DNA of 64,000 nucleotides from Sialis fuliginosa (Eukaryota; Arthropoda; Insecta; Megaloptera; Sialidae). The position numbers and the translations under genes are program-made. The stretch lies in contig OY540812.1 in assembly GCA_961205875.1 (NCBI GenBank), positions 1,550,001 to 1,614,000 of the forward strand, read 5' to 3'. Positions 35,797 to 46,500 of this stretch are shown one piece after another. The first letter of the stretch is position 1, and the number at the start of each line of letters is the position of its first letter. The notes beneath the pieces are model-generated. The model saw only the letters and a list, made by a program, of their open reading frames with translations. It had not been told where the DNA came from and made no database searches.

Positions 35797-36488
35797 CAGG
35801 GCCGGCCGAACGGCCAGGCGACCCAGGCGACAGCCTGGGGCGCTAATTTCGTGGGGGCGCCAATTATTTTAAACTTTTTTTCTATGTTCTGTTCTAGGGC
35901 GCCAAATTTAAGCTATATATATTTTTTGAATAATAGTTTTGATTTTTTCTGCAAAATAATTCATTTTACTTAATAAAATGTTTAATATCAAAAATAAATT
36001 ATTTATTAAACATTTTTTTACTAAACTTGAAAAGCACAGTGCCAAATCTGTGGGTGGCTTTGCTAATTCTTGTAACAATTCCGGTTAGTGTAGCTAGTGG
36101 TGAAAGAAGTTTTAGTAAATTAAAATAATTCATAAAAACTTATTTGCAATCGGCTATGATAGAAGATAGGTTGAATAATTTGGCTATTCTTTCAATTGAA
36201 AATAAGGTTGTAGCAAACCTCAATTTTGAGACAGCAATCGATAATTTTGCAGATATGAAAGCCAGGAAGAAATCTTTTATATAATTTTAGTTATATTATA
36301 TATTATTTATCAATTATATGTTATATTATATTATTATATTACACTAATGAATTAATAACAAGATAATTTTCTCACGCTTTTTTTTTTTTGTGCGGATAAT
36401 TTTTAATGATCGTCACTGTGGCGGTGGAAAGGGGGGGGGCGTCAAAAAAATCTCGCCTGGGGCGCCAGAATCGCAAAGGCCGGCTCTG
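35797..36488 (+). mobile_element. hAT element, left copy of the composite
   Basis: Its ends are CAGGGCCGGCC and (reversed) CAGAGCCGGCC. It carries a broken transposase C-terminus at 36069-36284 and GGGGGCGCCAAT-type text near both ends. It is nearly identical to 39398-40091. Confidence 0.9.
36069..36284 (+). pseudogene. hAT transposase C-terminal dimerisation domain remnant
   Basis: The frame reads VTIPVSVASGERSFSKLK, then a stop, then QSAMIEDRLNNLAILSIENK and ends with TAA at 36282-36284. The ASxERSFSxLK...RLxxLAxLSIE pattern is the hAT C-terminal signature of the ZMYM1-like clade. Only this 3' piece is left, and the in-frame stop rules out function. Confidence 0.85.
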
Positions 36489-36553
36489 GTAAAAAATATT
36501 GTACATTTTTGCTAATAGATACCTCTGAAAACATTGTTCACGAATGTAACAAG

Positions 36554-38429
36554 ATGCAATTAAGGGTTAAGAGCATCACGCACTTAAAGACCTTCGCGTG
36601 CTCCTTCCCTTTTTAAAAACAAGTTAAAACTAAAAAAACAAATTAAAACTCATACGCTAACAAAGAAGTAAATTGAATAGTTAATATCTCAGCTTGGCGC
36701 GATCGAAGAGACTCCAGTTTTTTTTTTAAAATGTAGCTTACACTATTATCTTTAAGAGCATCACGCACTTAAAGACCTTCGCGTGCTCCTTCCCTTTTTA
36801 AAAACAAGTTAAAACTAAAAAAACAAATTAAAACTCATACGCTAACAAAGAAGTAAATTGAATAGTTAATATCTCAGCTTGGCGCGATCGAAGAGACTCC
36901 AGTTTTTTTTTTAAATGTAGCTTACACTATTATCTTTAAGAGCATCACGCACTTAAAGACCTTCGCGTGCTCCTTCCCTTTTTAAAAACAAGTTAAAACT
37001 AAAAAAACAAATTAAAACACATACGCTAACAAAGAAGTAAATTGAATAGTTAATATCTCAGCTTGGCGCGATCGAAGAGACTCCAGTTTTTTTTTAAAAT
37101 GTAGCTTACACTATTATCTTTAAGAGCATCACGCACTTAAAGACCTTCGCGTGCTCCTTCCCTTTTTAAAAACAAGTTAAAACTAAAAAAACAAATTAAA
37201 ACTCATACGCTAACAAAGAAGTAAATTGAATAGTTAATATCTCAGCTTGGCGCGATCGAAGAGACTCCAGTTTTTTTTTTAAATGTAGCTTACACTATTA
37301 TCTTTAAGAGCATCACGCACTTAAAGACCTTCGCGTGCTCCTTCCCTTTTTAAAAACAAGTTAAAACTAAAAAAACAAATTAAAACACATACGCTAACAA
37401 AGAAGTAAATTGAATAGTTAATATCTCAGCTTGGCGCGATCGAAGAGACTCCAGTTTTTTTTTTTAAATGTAGCTTACACTATTATCTTTAAGAGCATCA
37501 CGCACTTAAAGACCTTCGCGTGCTCCTTCCCTTTTTAAAAACAAGTTAAAACTAAAAAAACAAATTAAAACTCATACGCTAACAAAGAAGTAAATTGAAT
37601 AGTTAATATCTCAGCTTGGCGCGATCGAAGAGACTCCAGTTTTTTTTTTTTAAATGTAGCTTACACTATTATCTTTAAGAGCATCACGCACTTAAAGACC
37701 TTCGCGTGCTCCTTCCCTTTTTAAAAACAAGTTAAAACTAAAAAAACAAATTAAAACTCATACGCTAACAAAGAAGTAAATTGAATAGTTAATATCTCAA
37801 CTTGGCGCGATCGAGGAGACTCCAGTTTTTTTTTAAAATGTAGCTTACACTATTATCTTTAAGAGCATCACGCACTTAAAGACCTTCGCGTGCTCCTTCC
37901 CTTTTTAAAAACAAGTTAAAACTAAAAAAACAAATTAAAACACATACGCTAACAAAGAAGTAAATTGAATAGTTAATATCTCAGCTTGGCGCGATCGAAG
38001 AGACTCCAGTTTTTTTTTAAAATGTAGCTTACACTATTATCTTTAAGAGCATCACGCACTTAAAGACCTTCGCGTGCTCCTTTCCTTTTTCAAAACAAGT
38101 TAAAACTAAAAAAACAAATTAAAACTCATACGCTAACAAAGAAGTAAATTGAATAGTTAATATCTCAGCTTGGCGCGATCGAAGAGACTCCAGTTTTTTT
38201 TTTTAAATGTAGCTTACACTATTATCTTTAAGAGCATCACGCACTTAAAGACCTTCGCGTGCTCCTTCCCTTTTTAAAAACAAGTTAAAACTAAAAAAAC
38301 AAATTAAAACTCATACGCTAACAAAGAAGTAAATTGAATAGTTAATATCTCAACTTGGCGCGATCGAGGAGACTCCAGTTTTTTTTTTTAAATGTAGCTT
38401 ACACTATTATCTTTAACCCTTAATTGCAT
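36554..38429. repeat. Ten-unit 185-bp satellite array bounded by 17-bp inverted repeats
   Basis: The landmark GAGCATCACGCACTTAAAG starts units at about 36571, 36756, 36940, 37124, 37308, 37493, 37679, 37863, 38047 and 38232. Units are nearly identical; most differences are in T-run length and ACTCAT versus ACACAT. Perfect inverted repeats ATGCAATTAAGGGTTAA (36554-36570) and TTAACCCTTAATTGCAT (38413-38429) close the array, suggesting the units expanded inside a small inverted-repeat element. Relics of single units lie at 54858-55020 and 57330-57490. Confidence 0.9.
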
Positions 38430-38599
38430 GATTTTTTTTATTTTAACGAAATATTAATTTTTTGAAGCAGAAGTAGGCTAGATTTAAGGGAAAAATAGTA
38501 AAAAAAATCTTTTTTTGAAAATAAAAGTTTATTTCATTTTTTTGACTTTGTAAACAAATGTTAACGTCATGCAATTTTATTATAATTCAAATGGTTCAT

Positions 38600-38920
38600 A
38601 ACAGAGGAGAAATATCTGCCATGAGTGTCATGGGACTTTCTTATACGTAGTACAGAGATTAAACAGTGTGCTTGTTTGCCATAGGTACCATGGGACTTTC
38701 TTATACGTAATACTGATAGTGAACAGTGTAGGTGAATCTAAATAATTACATAAAAAATTTCTTTCTGGCTAAATTATAAATGTTGGAAAAAAATGTATAG
38801 GGAATAAATTATAGATAATAACATACTCGACATTTTTTATCTAAAACATTTTTTCTTAATTCAAAAATAATTCGTTAATTCAAAAATTTACAAGAGTAAA
38901 CATCTGATTTCAGTTATTAC
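38600..38920 (+). repeat. CATGGGACTTTCTTATAC repeat, left copy
   Basis: ACCATGGGACTTTCTTATAC, GTGAACAGTGTAGGTGAATC, ATAACATACTCGACATTTTT and TTTACAAGAGTAAACATC recur in the same order at 40786-41085. Shorter reversed pieces lie at 41150-41195 and 60780-60835. Confidence 0.8.
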
Positions 38921-39397
38921 GTTAAAAAAAATCACTTGTTATATAATGGAGAGAATAATATTACCTTTTTTTTATTATTAAAATTATATTTTTATAAATT
39001 ATATAATTATTATTAACTATAAACAATGAGGATATGTACATTCGTTAACAAAACTTAGTTTTATTGCTCTTTCGACAAGTGCATGATGTAAACATACGTT
39101 AACAAATAAAAACCATTACATAAATATCAGAACCGAAACAAAAAAATCAAATAAATAATATGAATCACAATGTACATACCTGGTAAACACTATACAAAAA
39201 GTTAATTAGCAAAATCACGCGTATTATAAAAATTAGACGATACTTCTTCAGCGACAATTCGCTCTAATTTAAAAAAACGGTTACTCTGATGAATGTAACA
39301 ATATATTTTGTTTAATTTGCCATCCGTTCATCATTATTGATAAATTTTCAATTTATTAGAATCTATAGATTGGTTTAATACTTGGATAAGTAAAAAA
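38921..39397. other. Remainder of the composite's inner segment, nothing recognised
   Basis: AT-rich, no exon, ending in GTAAAAAA at the border of the right hAT copy. Confidence 0.5.
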
Positions 39398-40091
39398 CAG
39401 GGCCGGCCGAACGGCCAGGCGACCCGGGCGACAGCCTGGGGTGCTAATTTCGTGGGGGCGCCAATTATTTTAAACTTTTTTTCTATGTTCTGTTCTAGGG
39501 CGCCAAATTTAAGCTATATATATTTTTTGAATAATAGTTTTGATTTTTTCTGCAAAATAATTCATTTTACTTAATAAAATGCTTAATATCAAAAATAAGT
39601 TATTTATTAAACATTTTTTTACAAAACTTGAAAAGCACAGTGCCAAATCTGTGGGTGGCTTTGCTAATTCTTGTAACAATTCCGGTTAGTGTAGCTAGTG
39701 GTGAAAGAAGTTTTAGTAAATTAAAATAATTCATAAAAACTTATTTGCAATCGGCTATGATAGAAGATAGGTTGAATAATTTGGCTATTCTTTCAATTGA
39801 AAATAAGGTTGTAGCAAACCTCAATTTTGAGACAGCAATCGATAATTTTGCAGATATGAAAGCCAGGAAGAAATCTTTTATATAATTTTAGTTATATTAT
39901 ATATTATTTATCAATTATATGTTATATTATATTATTATATTACACTAATGAATTAATAACAAGATAATTTTCTCACGCTTTTTTTTTTTTGTGCGGATAA
40001 TTTTTAATGATCGTCACTGTGGCGGTGGAAAGGGGGGGGGGCGTCAAAAAAAATCTCGCCTGGGTCGCCAGAATCGCAAAGGCCGGCTCTG
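39398..40091 (+). mobile_element. hAT element, right copy of the composite
   Basis: Nearly identical to 35797-36488 (a few substitutions such as GCGACCCGGGCGAC and one or two bases in G and A runs). The same broken transposase piece is at 39670-39885. Confidence 0.9.
39670..39885 (+). pseudogene. hAT transposase C-terminal remnant, second copy
   Basis: It carries the same frame and the same in-frame stop as 36069-36284. The lesion therefore predates the duplication of the element. Confidence 0.85.
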
Positions 40092-40099
40092 GGACAGAC

Positions 40100-40785
40100 A
40101 GACAGACAGACAGATATAAAAAATGCATACTTCACACGCTGGGATGTGTTTTTTTCCCCCGCGCACTGCAGAGCAAATAAAAGAAATTTACAACGCGTTT
40201 GCTCGGTCGGGGAGTGCAGAAAAAAAAATCAATTGAATTATTAAATATAATATTGCTCTCTGTGTTACCGGCCGTGTGCGCCCGGCGGGGGTGTAAGGGG
40301 GTTGTGCAAACACCTTTTGATAAACGATAATTGTTCGTGGCTTAATTTTTTAATGAAAAACACGCGTGTAGTATCATAAAAAAATATGTTATGGTGTTAC
40401 TTTAATTGTTTTTTATTTATATTTGTGCGCTATGCGGTCTACGTACTTTGTTGCGCATGTCTGTATTTTAATTAATTAATCACTTTTAACCCATTATCAG
40501 CCAACTTTTTTACTTTCTTATACCATGTATATATGAAATTAGTATAAGTAAGTATAGTGAAGCCGATTTTTTTCTAACCTTCCCTGAATCCATTCTGACT
40601 ATTTTCGCCATGATGTCTGTGTGTCTGTCTGTCTGTAAGCGCTGTAACTCAAATACGACAAATCGTATAAGGGTGAAATTTTATATTTAAGATTAATTTT
40701 TGTCTGGAAAGAAAACGTCCTATTTTTGAAAACGATCTTTCAACCTGATACGGAGTTTACCTATGTCGATTTTTGAATTTTAACA
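40100..40785. repeat. Family B tail and right direct repeat
   Basis: A CAGACAGACAGACAGA run continues the interrupted family B copy. The block 40115-40245 repeats 34893-35010. About 40590-40650 holds ATGATGTCTGTGTGTCTG-type text shared with 22735-22765. Confidence 0.6.
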
Positions 40786-41085
40786 GTGTCATGGGACTTT
40801 CTTATACATATTACAGAGATTGAACAGTGTGTGTGTTTGCCGTAGGTACCATGGGACTTTCTTATACGTAATACTGAGAGTGAACAGTGTAGGTGAATCT
40901 AAATAATTGCATAAACAAATTATTTCTGGCTTAATCATAAATGTTAGAAAAAATTGTATGGGGAATAAATTATAGATAATAACATACTCGACATTTTTTA
41001 TCTAAAACATTTTTTTCTTATTTAAAAAATAATTCAAAAATCCAAAAATTTACAAGAGTAAACATCCGTTTTCAGTTAAATATTA
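40786..41085 (+). repeat. CATGGGACTTTCTTATAC repeat, right copy
   Basis: Colinear with 38600-38920; the two copies lie on either side of the right hAT copy. Confidence 0.8.
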
Positions 41086-41910
41086 TATTATTCATTTTGT
41101 TCTATCTTAGAAATGTTTTAATAAACAAAGAATCACGTATACAATTCACTGTTAGGATTACGTATAAGAAAGTCCCGTGGTTCCCAAGGCAGATATTTTT
41201 TATTTTTTTTGCGAAGTCAGTCGAGCCTTTTCATATTTTAAATCCAGTTAAAAATGCACTAACGTACCCATTAATAAAGAAAGTTAATTTACTGCATTCT
41301 ATCACATAAAAATACCATCAACGGTAAGCCTGAAAACGTCAACGTTATCCATTTACGTCAGTATAAACGGCAACTAAGCTCTCCAGCGCCAATAAAGGTT
41401 AATCCTCCTCCCAATTACCACACACACATACAGACAGACAGACACACGGACAAACGCATCCTGTCTAGTTCTATTTTAATTATCACCAACCAACCAACCA
41501 CGTTTTCCCTTCTACCCGTCAGATGCGCGCCAATGAATCTGTGTTTGTATAAATGTGTGTGTGTGGGAGGGAGGGGTTGAAGGGGGTGGGGGTGGGAACG
41601 TGTCGCAAGTGTTGGCCATGTGACCGATTTAAGGATAACATGCAGCAGGACTAGGAGGGATATAATATATGGCTGTATTTATGTGAGAGGAGCACAAGCG
41701 ATTTTCACTTCCGGTAGTAATAATATCTCTGGAGCGATGATGTTTCAGCGATTCTTGTCGACCCGGTCAAAATGTTTTCAACAATTTTGATTTATATCTT
41801 TACTTATATATGTATTATTATACTACGGTACTGATAGGCACGTTTTTCTATACGGCCTCATTGAAATGAAATTTGTGTAAATAATAAGTTTAAAATTAAA
41901 AACTTCTTAA
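41086..41910. other. Non-coding, simple-sequence rich
   Basis: It holds a reversed CATGGGACTTTC fragment near 41150, GACAGACAGACA at about 41430, and GTGTGTGTGTGGGAGGGAGG at about 41555. No exon. Confidence 0.45.
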
Positions 41911-42405
41911 GGCGGCTATTACACTATCAAAGAAATATGATAAAATTTCTTTGATCAAAGAAATATGACAGTGTAATAAGTCAACTTTTATAATATTTAT
42001 ATGATCATAGTTAATGACAGTCTCTTATATTTGATCAAAGTTTTTTGACGTCAAAAACAAAATGGCGACTACCAAGTTATCACTGACAGTTACAGTTAGA
42101 TAATTATTAATATATGAATATCAACAAAATCCAGTATTATATGATAATCTTCTTATTGATTATAAAAACCACAATACACGGTTGTAAATTCAAACCTCGA
42201 TCGCGTCAATTGACGAACATCCACGCACTGATATTCAAAAGGCACCAAAAAAAGAAGAAAATATCCCTAGATAATATTGAGAAAATATTATCAAATATTT
42301 TATGTAGTGTAATAAAACAAAATCTCGTATTTTATCAAAGAAATATGATCAAATCTTTGTCAAAGATCTTTGACATATTTATTTGATAGTGTAATAGCCG
42401 CCTAA
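41908..42405. mobile_element. PIF/Harbinger (Tourist)-like MITE, copy 1, 492 bp
   Basis: The element 41911-42402 has ends GGCGGCTATTACACTATCAA and (reversed) GGCGGCTATTACACTATCAA, flanked by TAA on both sides. A 3-bp TWA duplication with G-rich ends fits Tourist-type MITEs. The interior has many TTTGATCAAAG palindromes. Open frames here are chance. Confidence 0.85.
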
Positions 42406-42501
42406 GAAAGAATAAAACCGATTTCAAAAAAACTTAAAAATACTGAAAAATATATAATAATTATCAAATTTAACAGTTTTTTTTAAGTAGGTTTTATTTT
42501 T

Positions 42502-43176
42502 AACTTCCCAACTGGAAGTTATTGTAATCGGTCCGAAAATCAAAATAAAAAAATTCAACATATTTGTATGTTTTAAGGTCACTATAGTATATTTACACTA
42601 TTTTTTTGTGTCATTTTTTACGTTTACGAAATCTCGTAAATAAAAAATTCTATTGACTTCGTTGGGGTGCCAATCGAAGCGTCTTGACGTGATTATGATC
42701 TGAAAGAAATGATTTTTCGAAATTCAACCCCTAAGAGGGTAAAAAGGGGTGTTTTTTTGGTCGGATTTACATGAAACTTAGCATAAATATTCTACAATAC
42801 AAATAATGAAAAATGTATTTCAGTATTTTTTTTTGTTATACGTGCCTAATCAGCCATAGAAGGGGTGAAAGGCGAAAATTAACCTCAAAATTTGAATTTT
42901 AAATACTAATAAATAAGTCTACAATTCATTTTGCCTTGGAAACAAATGCAATTAAATTTAAATTGTCAGATTAGTTATTCTAAAAATGTGTGTTATATTA
43001 TTGACATTAGGATATTAGAAAACTAATATTCATAATACAAAAGTCAGTTTTATTTCTGACCTATTCCATTCAAATTTTTCATATAGGTACATATTAAAAA
43101 AATATTCACATAAATTATACGGAAACAATAAATAATCAGTATTCAAGTATTTATAATCATACCGTGTTGGGAAGTT
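42502..43176. mobile_element. Inverted-repeat element, AACTTCCCAAC ends
   Basis: AACTTCCCAAC (42502-42512) is mirrored by GTTGGGAAGTT (43166-43176). A related reversed fragment lies at 21840-22260, so the family is dispersed. No transposase frame. A TTTTGAAGTCAGTT motif common in arthropod repeats follows at 43260. Confidence 0.65.
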
Positions 43177-43707
43177 GATTGTGTGGACCTAAAGGGTCTC
43201 ACCCTAACCCAAAGCTTGTTGAAATATATGGTTATTGGTAAATTGAAAACCTCCACCTTTTTTGAAGTCAGTTAAAAACCAAAAGCATGATATAATTCAA
43301 AATGTATGGATAATAACTTTGACAAGGATTTCGACAATTTACGTAGTTTGTATTACATTTACATATTGTATATATGTATTTATTTGCAAAATTAGATTAC
43401 ACCGAAACCATTATTTAATTTGTTTTATATCAAATGAGAAAACCGTGTTTTTGTATCGCAAAACTTAAATCATATATTATAGTTTATGCCAGAAAATAGC
43501 AAAGCAAAATGTATTTCACAAAAATTCTGAGTATTTTTAATTTGTTATGCTGCCAACGTTATCCTTTGTCGAGACCAAACAAAAAACTATGTAGCGGTAA
43601 ATAAATTTTGGATATTCCCTCGTATGTGTATGTACAGTGGAGTAACCAACTTTTTTTTATATAGTATCTTTTATTGAACATTTTATTAAGAAGTTCTTGC
43701 TTTTAAC

Positions 43708-43896
43708 TAGAGATTGGAAAAATAGTTTCTCAACTATAGCGTAAAAATGCAATTTTTTGTAATTTTTATTATATATCTCTACCGTTTTCAAAAACTGGTT
43801 TGATTGAACACAATTTCCAACTATTTTTAAACTATTTGCGACACTTTTTACTTCTTCGTTTGCACTAATTATTATTAAATCGTAAAAAAAACTATT
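43708..43896. mobile_element. Truncated hAT MITE (TAGAGATTGG family)
   Basis: It starts TAGAGATTGGAAAAATAGTT and matches the reverse of 50942-51214 up to AATCGTAAAAAAAACTATT. The other end is lost. Confidence 0.75.
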
Positions 43897-43989
43897 GTAT
43901 ACATTCGTTTTTATGCGCAACTCAAACATTTTAATCAAAAATAGCATTTAATATTAATTTACACGCTCAGTTATAAAACTATAATACCT

Positions 43990-44735
43990 CTACGTCTTAT
44001 TTTCTTGTATTTTAGTCGATATTTGTATGACGAGTTGAAGTTCACTGCAGGAAATTTCACTAAAAAATTTCGAATTTTTGATTTCGTTAAATGTATGTTT
44101 GTTGTATAGAAAATGACGTGAAAAGTTGTTTGTTTCAAACCGCAGGTCTGTATCTCAAACAGTTCTCGAGATATAGCCTCTCAAAGTTTCAATTTTTTCA
44201 AAATTTTGAAGAAAAATGGCCATAACTTTTGAACGCGTGGTCGGAATTGATTTTAGTTGACGGATTTGGAATCAGCGTGTCAAAATCTATATAATGACAT
44301 GTATAATACTTTAAAATTTGACAAAAAAATTTTGGCCAAAAATCGACATTTTTTTAAGGTATACCCCTTTGAATTTTTTCGATTTTTCGCGAAATTTTTT
44401 TTTCCGAGTTTTAAGGTATTATACATGTCATTATATAGATTTTGACACGCTGATTCCAAATCCGTCAACTAAAATCAATTCCGACCACGCGTTCAAAAGT
44501 TATGGCCTTTTTTCTCCAAAAATTTGAAAAAACTAAAACTTTGAGAGGCTATATCTCGAGAACGGTTTGAGATACAGACCTGCGGTTTGAAACAAACAAC
44601 TTTTCACGTCATTTTCTATACAACAAACATACATTTAACGAAATCAAAAATTCGAAATTTTTTAGTGAAATTTCCTGCAGTGAACTTCAACTCGTCATAC
44701 AAATATCGACTAAAATACAAGAAAATAAGACGTAG
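43990..44735. repeat. 746-bp foldback palindrome, arms about 335 bp
   Basis: CTACGTCTTATTTTCTTGTA at the left is mirrored by the right end (AAGAAAATAAGACGTAG), and the arms remain inverted copies inward to about 44325 and 44400 (GACATGTATAATACTTTAAA against its inverse). The two short opposite-strand frames inside (MTDLESACQNLYNDMYNTLK on both strands) are an effect of the palindrome. Confidence 0.9.
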
Positions 44736-44739
44736 AATC

Positions 44740-44890
44740 ATTTAGTCACTATATAGATATTTATATAAGAATTTAAAAAAGTAAAAGCTTGAATTTAAGG
44801 TGTTTCATAACTAGTTTTTTTTGTTATTAGGAGGGGGAGGATTGACAAAATATGCTTCCCTTATTAAAAATTTCACGCCTCGCCACTGTT
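44740..44890 (+). repeat. Dispersed repeat G, copy 1
   Basis: TAAGGTGTTTCATAACTAGT, TAGGAGGGGGAGGATTGAC and ACGCCTCGCCACTG recur in order at 53025-53185. Confidence 0.75.
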
Positions 44891-44965
44891 CTATATAAAT
44901 TTATTAAATAGAACGAAATCTATTAAAGTTTATAAACATTAGTTATAATATATACGTGATGTGTT

Positions 44966-45195
44966 GATATTCATATATTAATAATTATATAAGTGTAACT
45001 GTCAGTGATAACTTGGTAGTCGCCATTTTGTTTTTGACGTAAAAAAACTTTGATCAAATATAAGAGACTGTCATTAACTATGATCATAGAAATATTATGA
45101 AGGTAAATATTATAAAAGTTGACTTATTACACTGTCATATTTCTTTGATCAAAGAAATTTTATCATATTTATTTGATAGTGTAATAGCCGCCTAA
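44966..45195. mobile_element. Half copy of the Tourist-like MITE
   Basis: Reverse of the left half of 41911-42402: starts inside the element (GATATTCATATATTAATAAT) and ends ATAGCCGCC plus TAA. The other terminus is missing. Confidence 0.75.
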
Positions 45196-45199
45196 AGCA

Positions 45200-45703
45200 C
45201 GGCAGTACAGTATGATACAAAAATCATTTTTTTTGAGCGCCTGTTAAAACGTAAAACACATTTTCACTTAAACCCATTAACTCTCTTATAGAGGTCTATT
45301 AAAACGTAGCAGCAAAGCAGTTTAGCCAAACCGCATATCAGAGAGCGGGTGTGTGTGTGGAGGAGGGATGGGGGGGGGGGGGCGTTAAAACCCACAGTAA
45401 ACAAAACAACGCATCCTTGAAGATTTATTAAGAATTCAGAGCTAATGTCTTATAATTAAATTAACACCGCGAATAATAAGTTGCTCGCGTCCGGGATTTG
45501 AACCCGCAAAACCGAGAACCGGGCGATAAATCTGTGCCGGGCCTGGATTGTGCCGCGCGTGGTGACCGCAGCGCGACGCCTGAACTAGGATAATTTAAAC
45601 AGGGATTTAATTTGGTAGGGAGGGGGTTGGTTGGTCTTGTTTAGCTACATACGTAATGATGCGGGGTTAATATATTTGGAATATGGGTCAAGGCCGTGAT
45701 GGG
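45200..45703. other. Non-coding with poly-G and a tRNA B-box-like motif
   Basis: A 13-base G run lies at 45370-45382. Near 45490 the reverse strand reads GGGTTCAAATCCCGGA, a B-box-like T-arm, but no cloverleaf or matching acceptor stem can be built. At most it is a tRNA-derived SINE relic. Confidence 0.4.
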
Positions 45704-46310
45704 TTAAGGTAGTTCTCGTGCTACAGTACCAACAAAAAGTTACGCTCATAATACCATAGTAAAATATCGAAAATAATTGCGTTGCTGCAGAGAATATTTG
45801 ATCAAGTCTATACCCATACAGATTATTATAAACACAATCATACTATGAATATATTTTCATTATTTTATGACTAAACACTTCGACAGATTTTGATAAAAAA
45901 CTACCAAACAGTAAAGGGTTATTATTATGATATGTGATAAAAAATTCAAAATGATTGACCGTTTTGTTTTTGAAATATAATTAAATTTCAAATATGAAAC
46001 GGTCAATCATTTTGTTTTTGAAATACAAGGTCAATCATTTGGATTTTTTTATCACATATCAGAATAATAAACCTTTATTGTTTGATAGTTTTTTATCAAA
46101 ATCTATCGAAGTTTTAGTCATGAAAATGGACATAATACGAACTTGATATAGCGGATACGTACAAAAGTGGCAAACTTTGATGACAATTATGTCGAGTTTA
46201 AAACGGTCGATCTCTTTAAAATTTCACGTTTGGATAGATATCATTCTTTTTATGCCCTGATTTTTTTTTTAAATTCTATCGAAATGACGTTTGCACGAGA
46301 ACTACCTTAA
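45704..46310. mobile_element. Foldback element with TTAAGGTAGTTCTCGTGC ends
   Basis: TTAAGGTAGTTCTCGTGC (45704-45721) and GCACGAGAACTACCTTAA (46293-46310) are perfect inverted repeats. Inner arms are also inverted (GATTTTGATAAAAAACTA at about 45889 against its inverse near 46092, with CGGTCAATCATTTTG at the centre). TTAA at both ends could be the target duplication. Confidence 0.75.
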
Positions 46311-46500
46311 GCTGTGAAATTTGGTGTTTTATACTTGTTGTGTTTTTATTAACCCTTTGAACGCGAAAATTTAGCGAAGCGATTGCAGTTGGACTCCTAT
46401 AAGTTCGAATCATTTAAGTTCCATCGGAGGAGAAGTTGTTTCCCTCAGTCCTTACGCATGCGCGTGAGAAAATAATTATTAAAGTGGTTTCACAATTATA

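Larger units (their letters stand above)
35797..40091. mobile_element. Composite hAT macrotransposon, 4295 bp
   Basis: Two same-orientation copies of a 0.69-kb hAT element (35797-36488 and 39398-40091) flank 2909 bp of other DNA. The 8 bp outside the left copy (35789-35796) and outside the right copy (40092-40099) are both GGACAGAC. The 8 bp just inside each copy (36489-36496, 39390-39397) are both GTAAAAAA. So the whole block carries one outer target duplication, as if the far ends of the two copies moved together. The family B copy at 25900 shows the uninterrupted target (ACGGACAGACAGA). Confidence 0.85.

Noticed and set aside
35797-36488. Active hAT transposon
   Set aside because: Only a transposase tail with an in-frame stop remains, identical in both copies, so it cannot move itself.
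44257-44468. Two opposite-strand frames encoding nearly the same peptide
   Set aside because: They are mirror images produced by the 746-bp palindrome, with no sign of coding selection.
45480-45600. tRNA gene suggested by a GGGTTCAAATCCC-like box on the minus strand
   Set aside because: No A box, acceptor stem or anticodon stem could be fitted around it.
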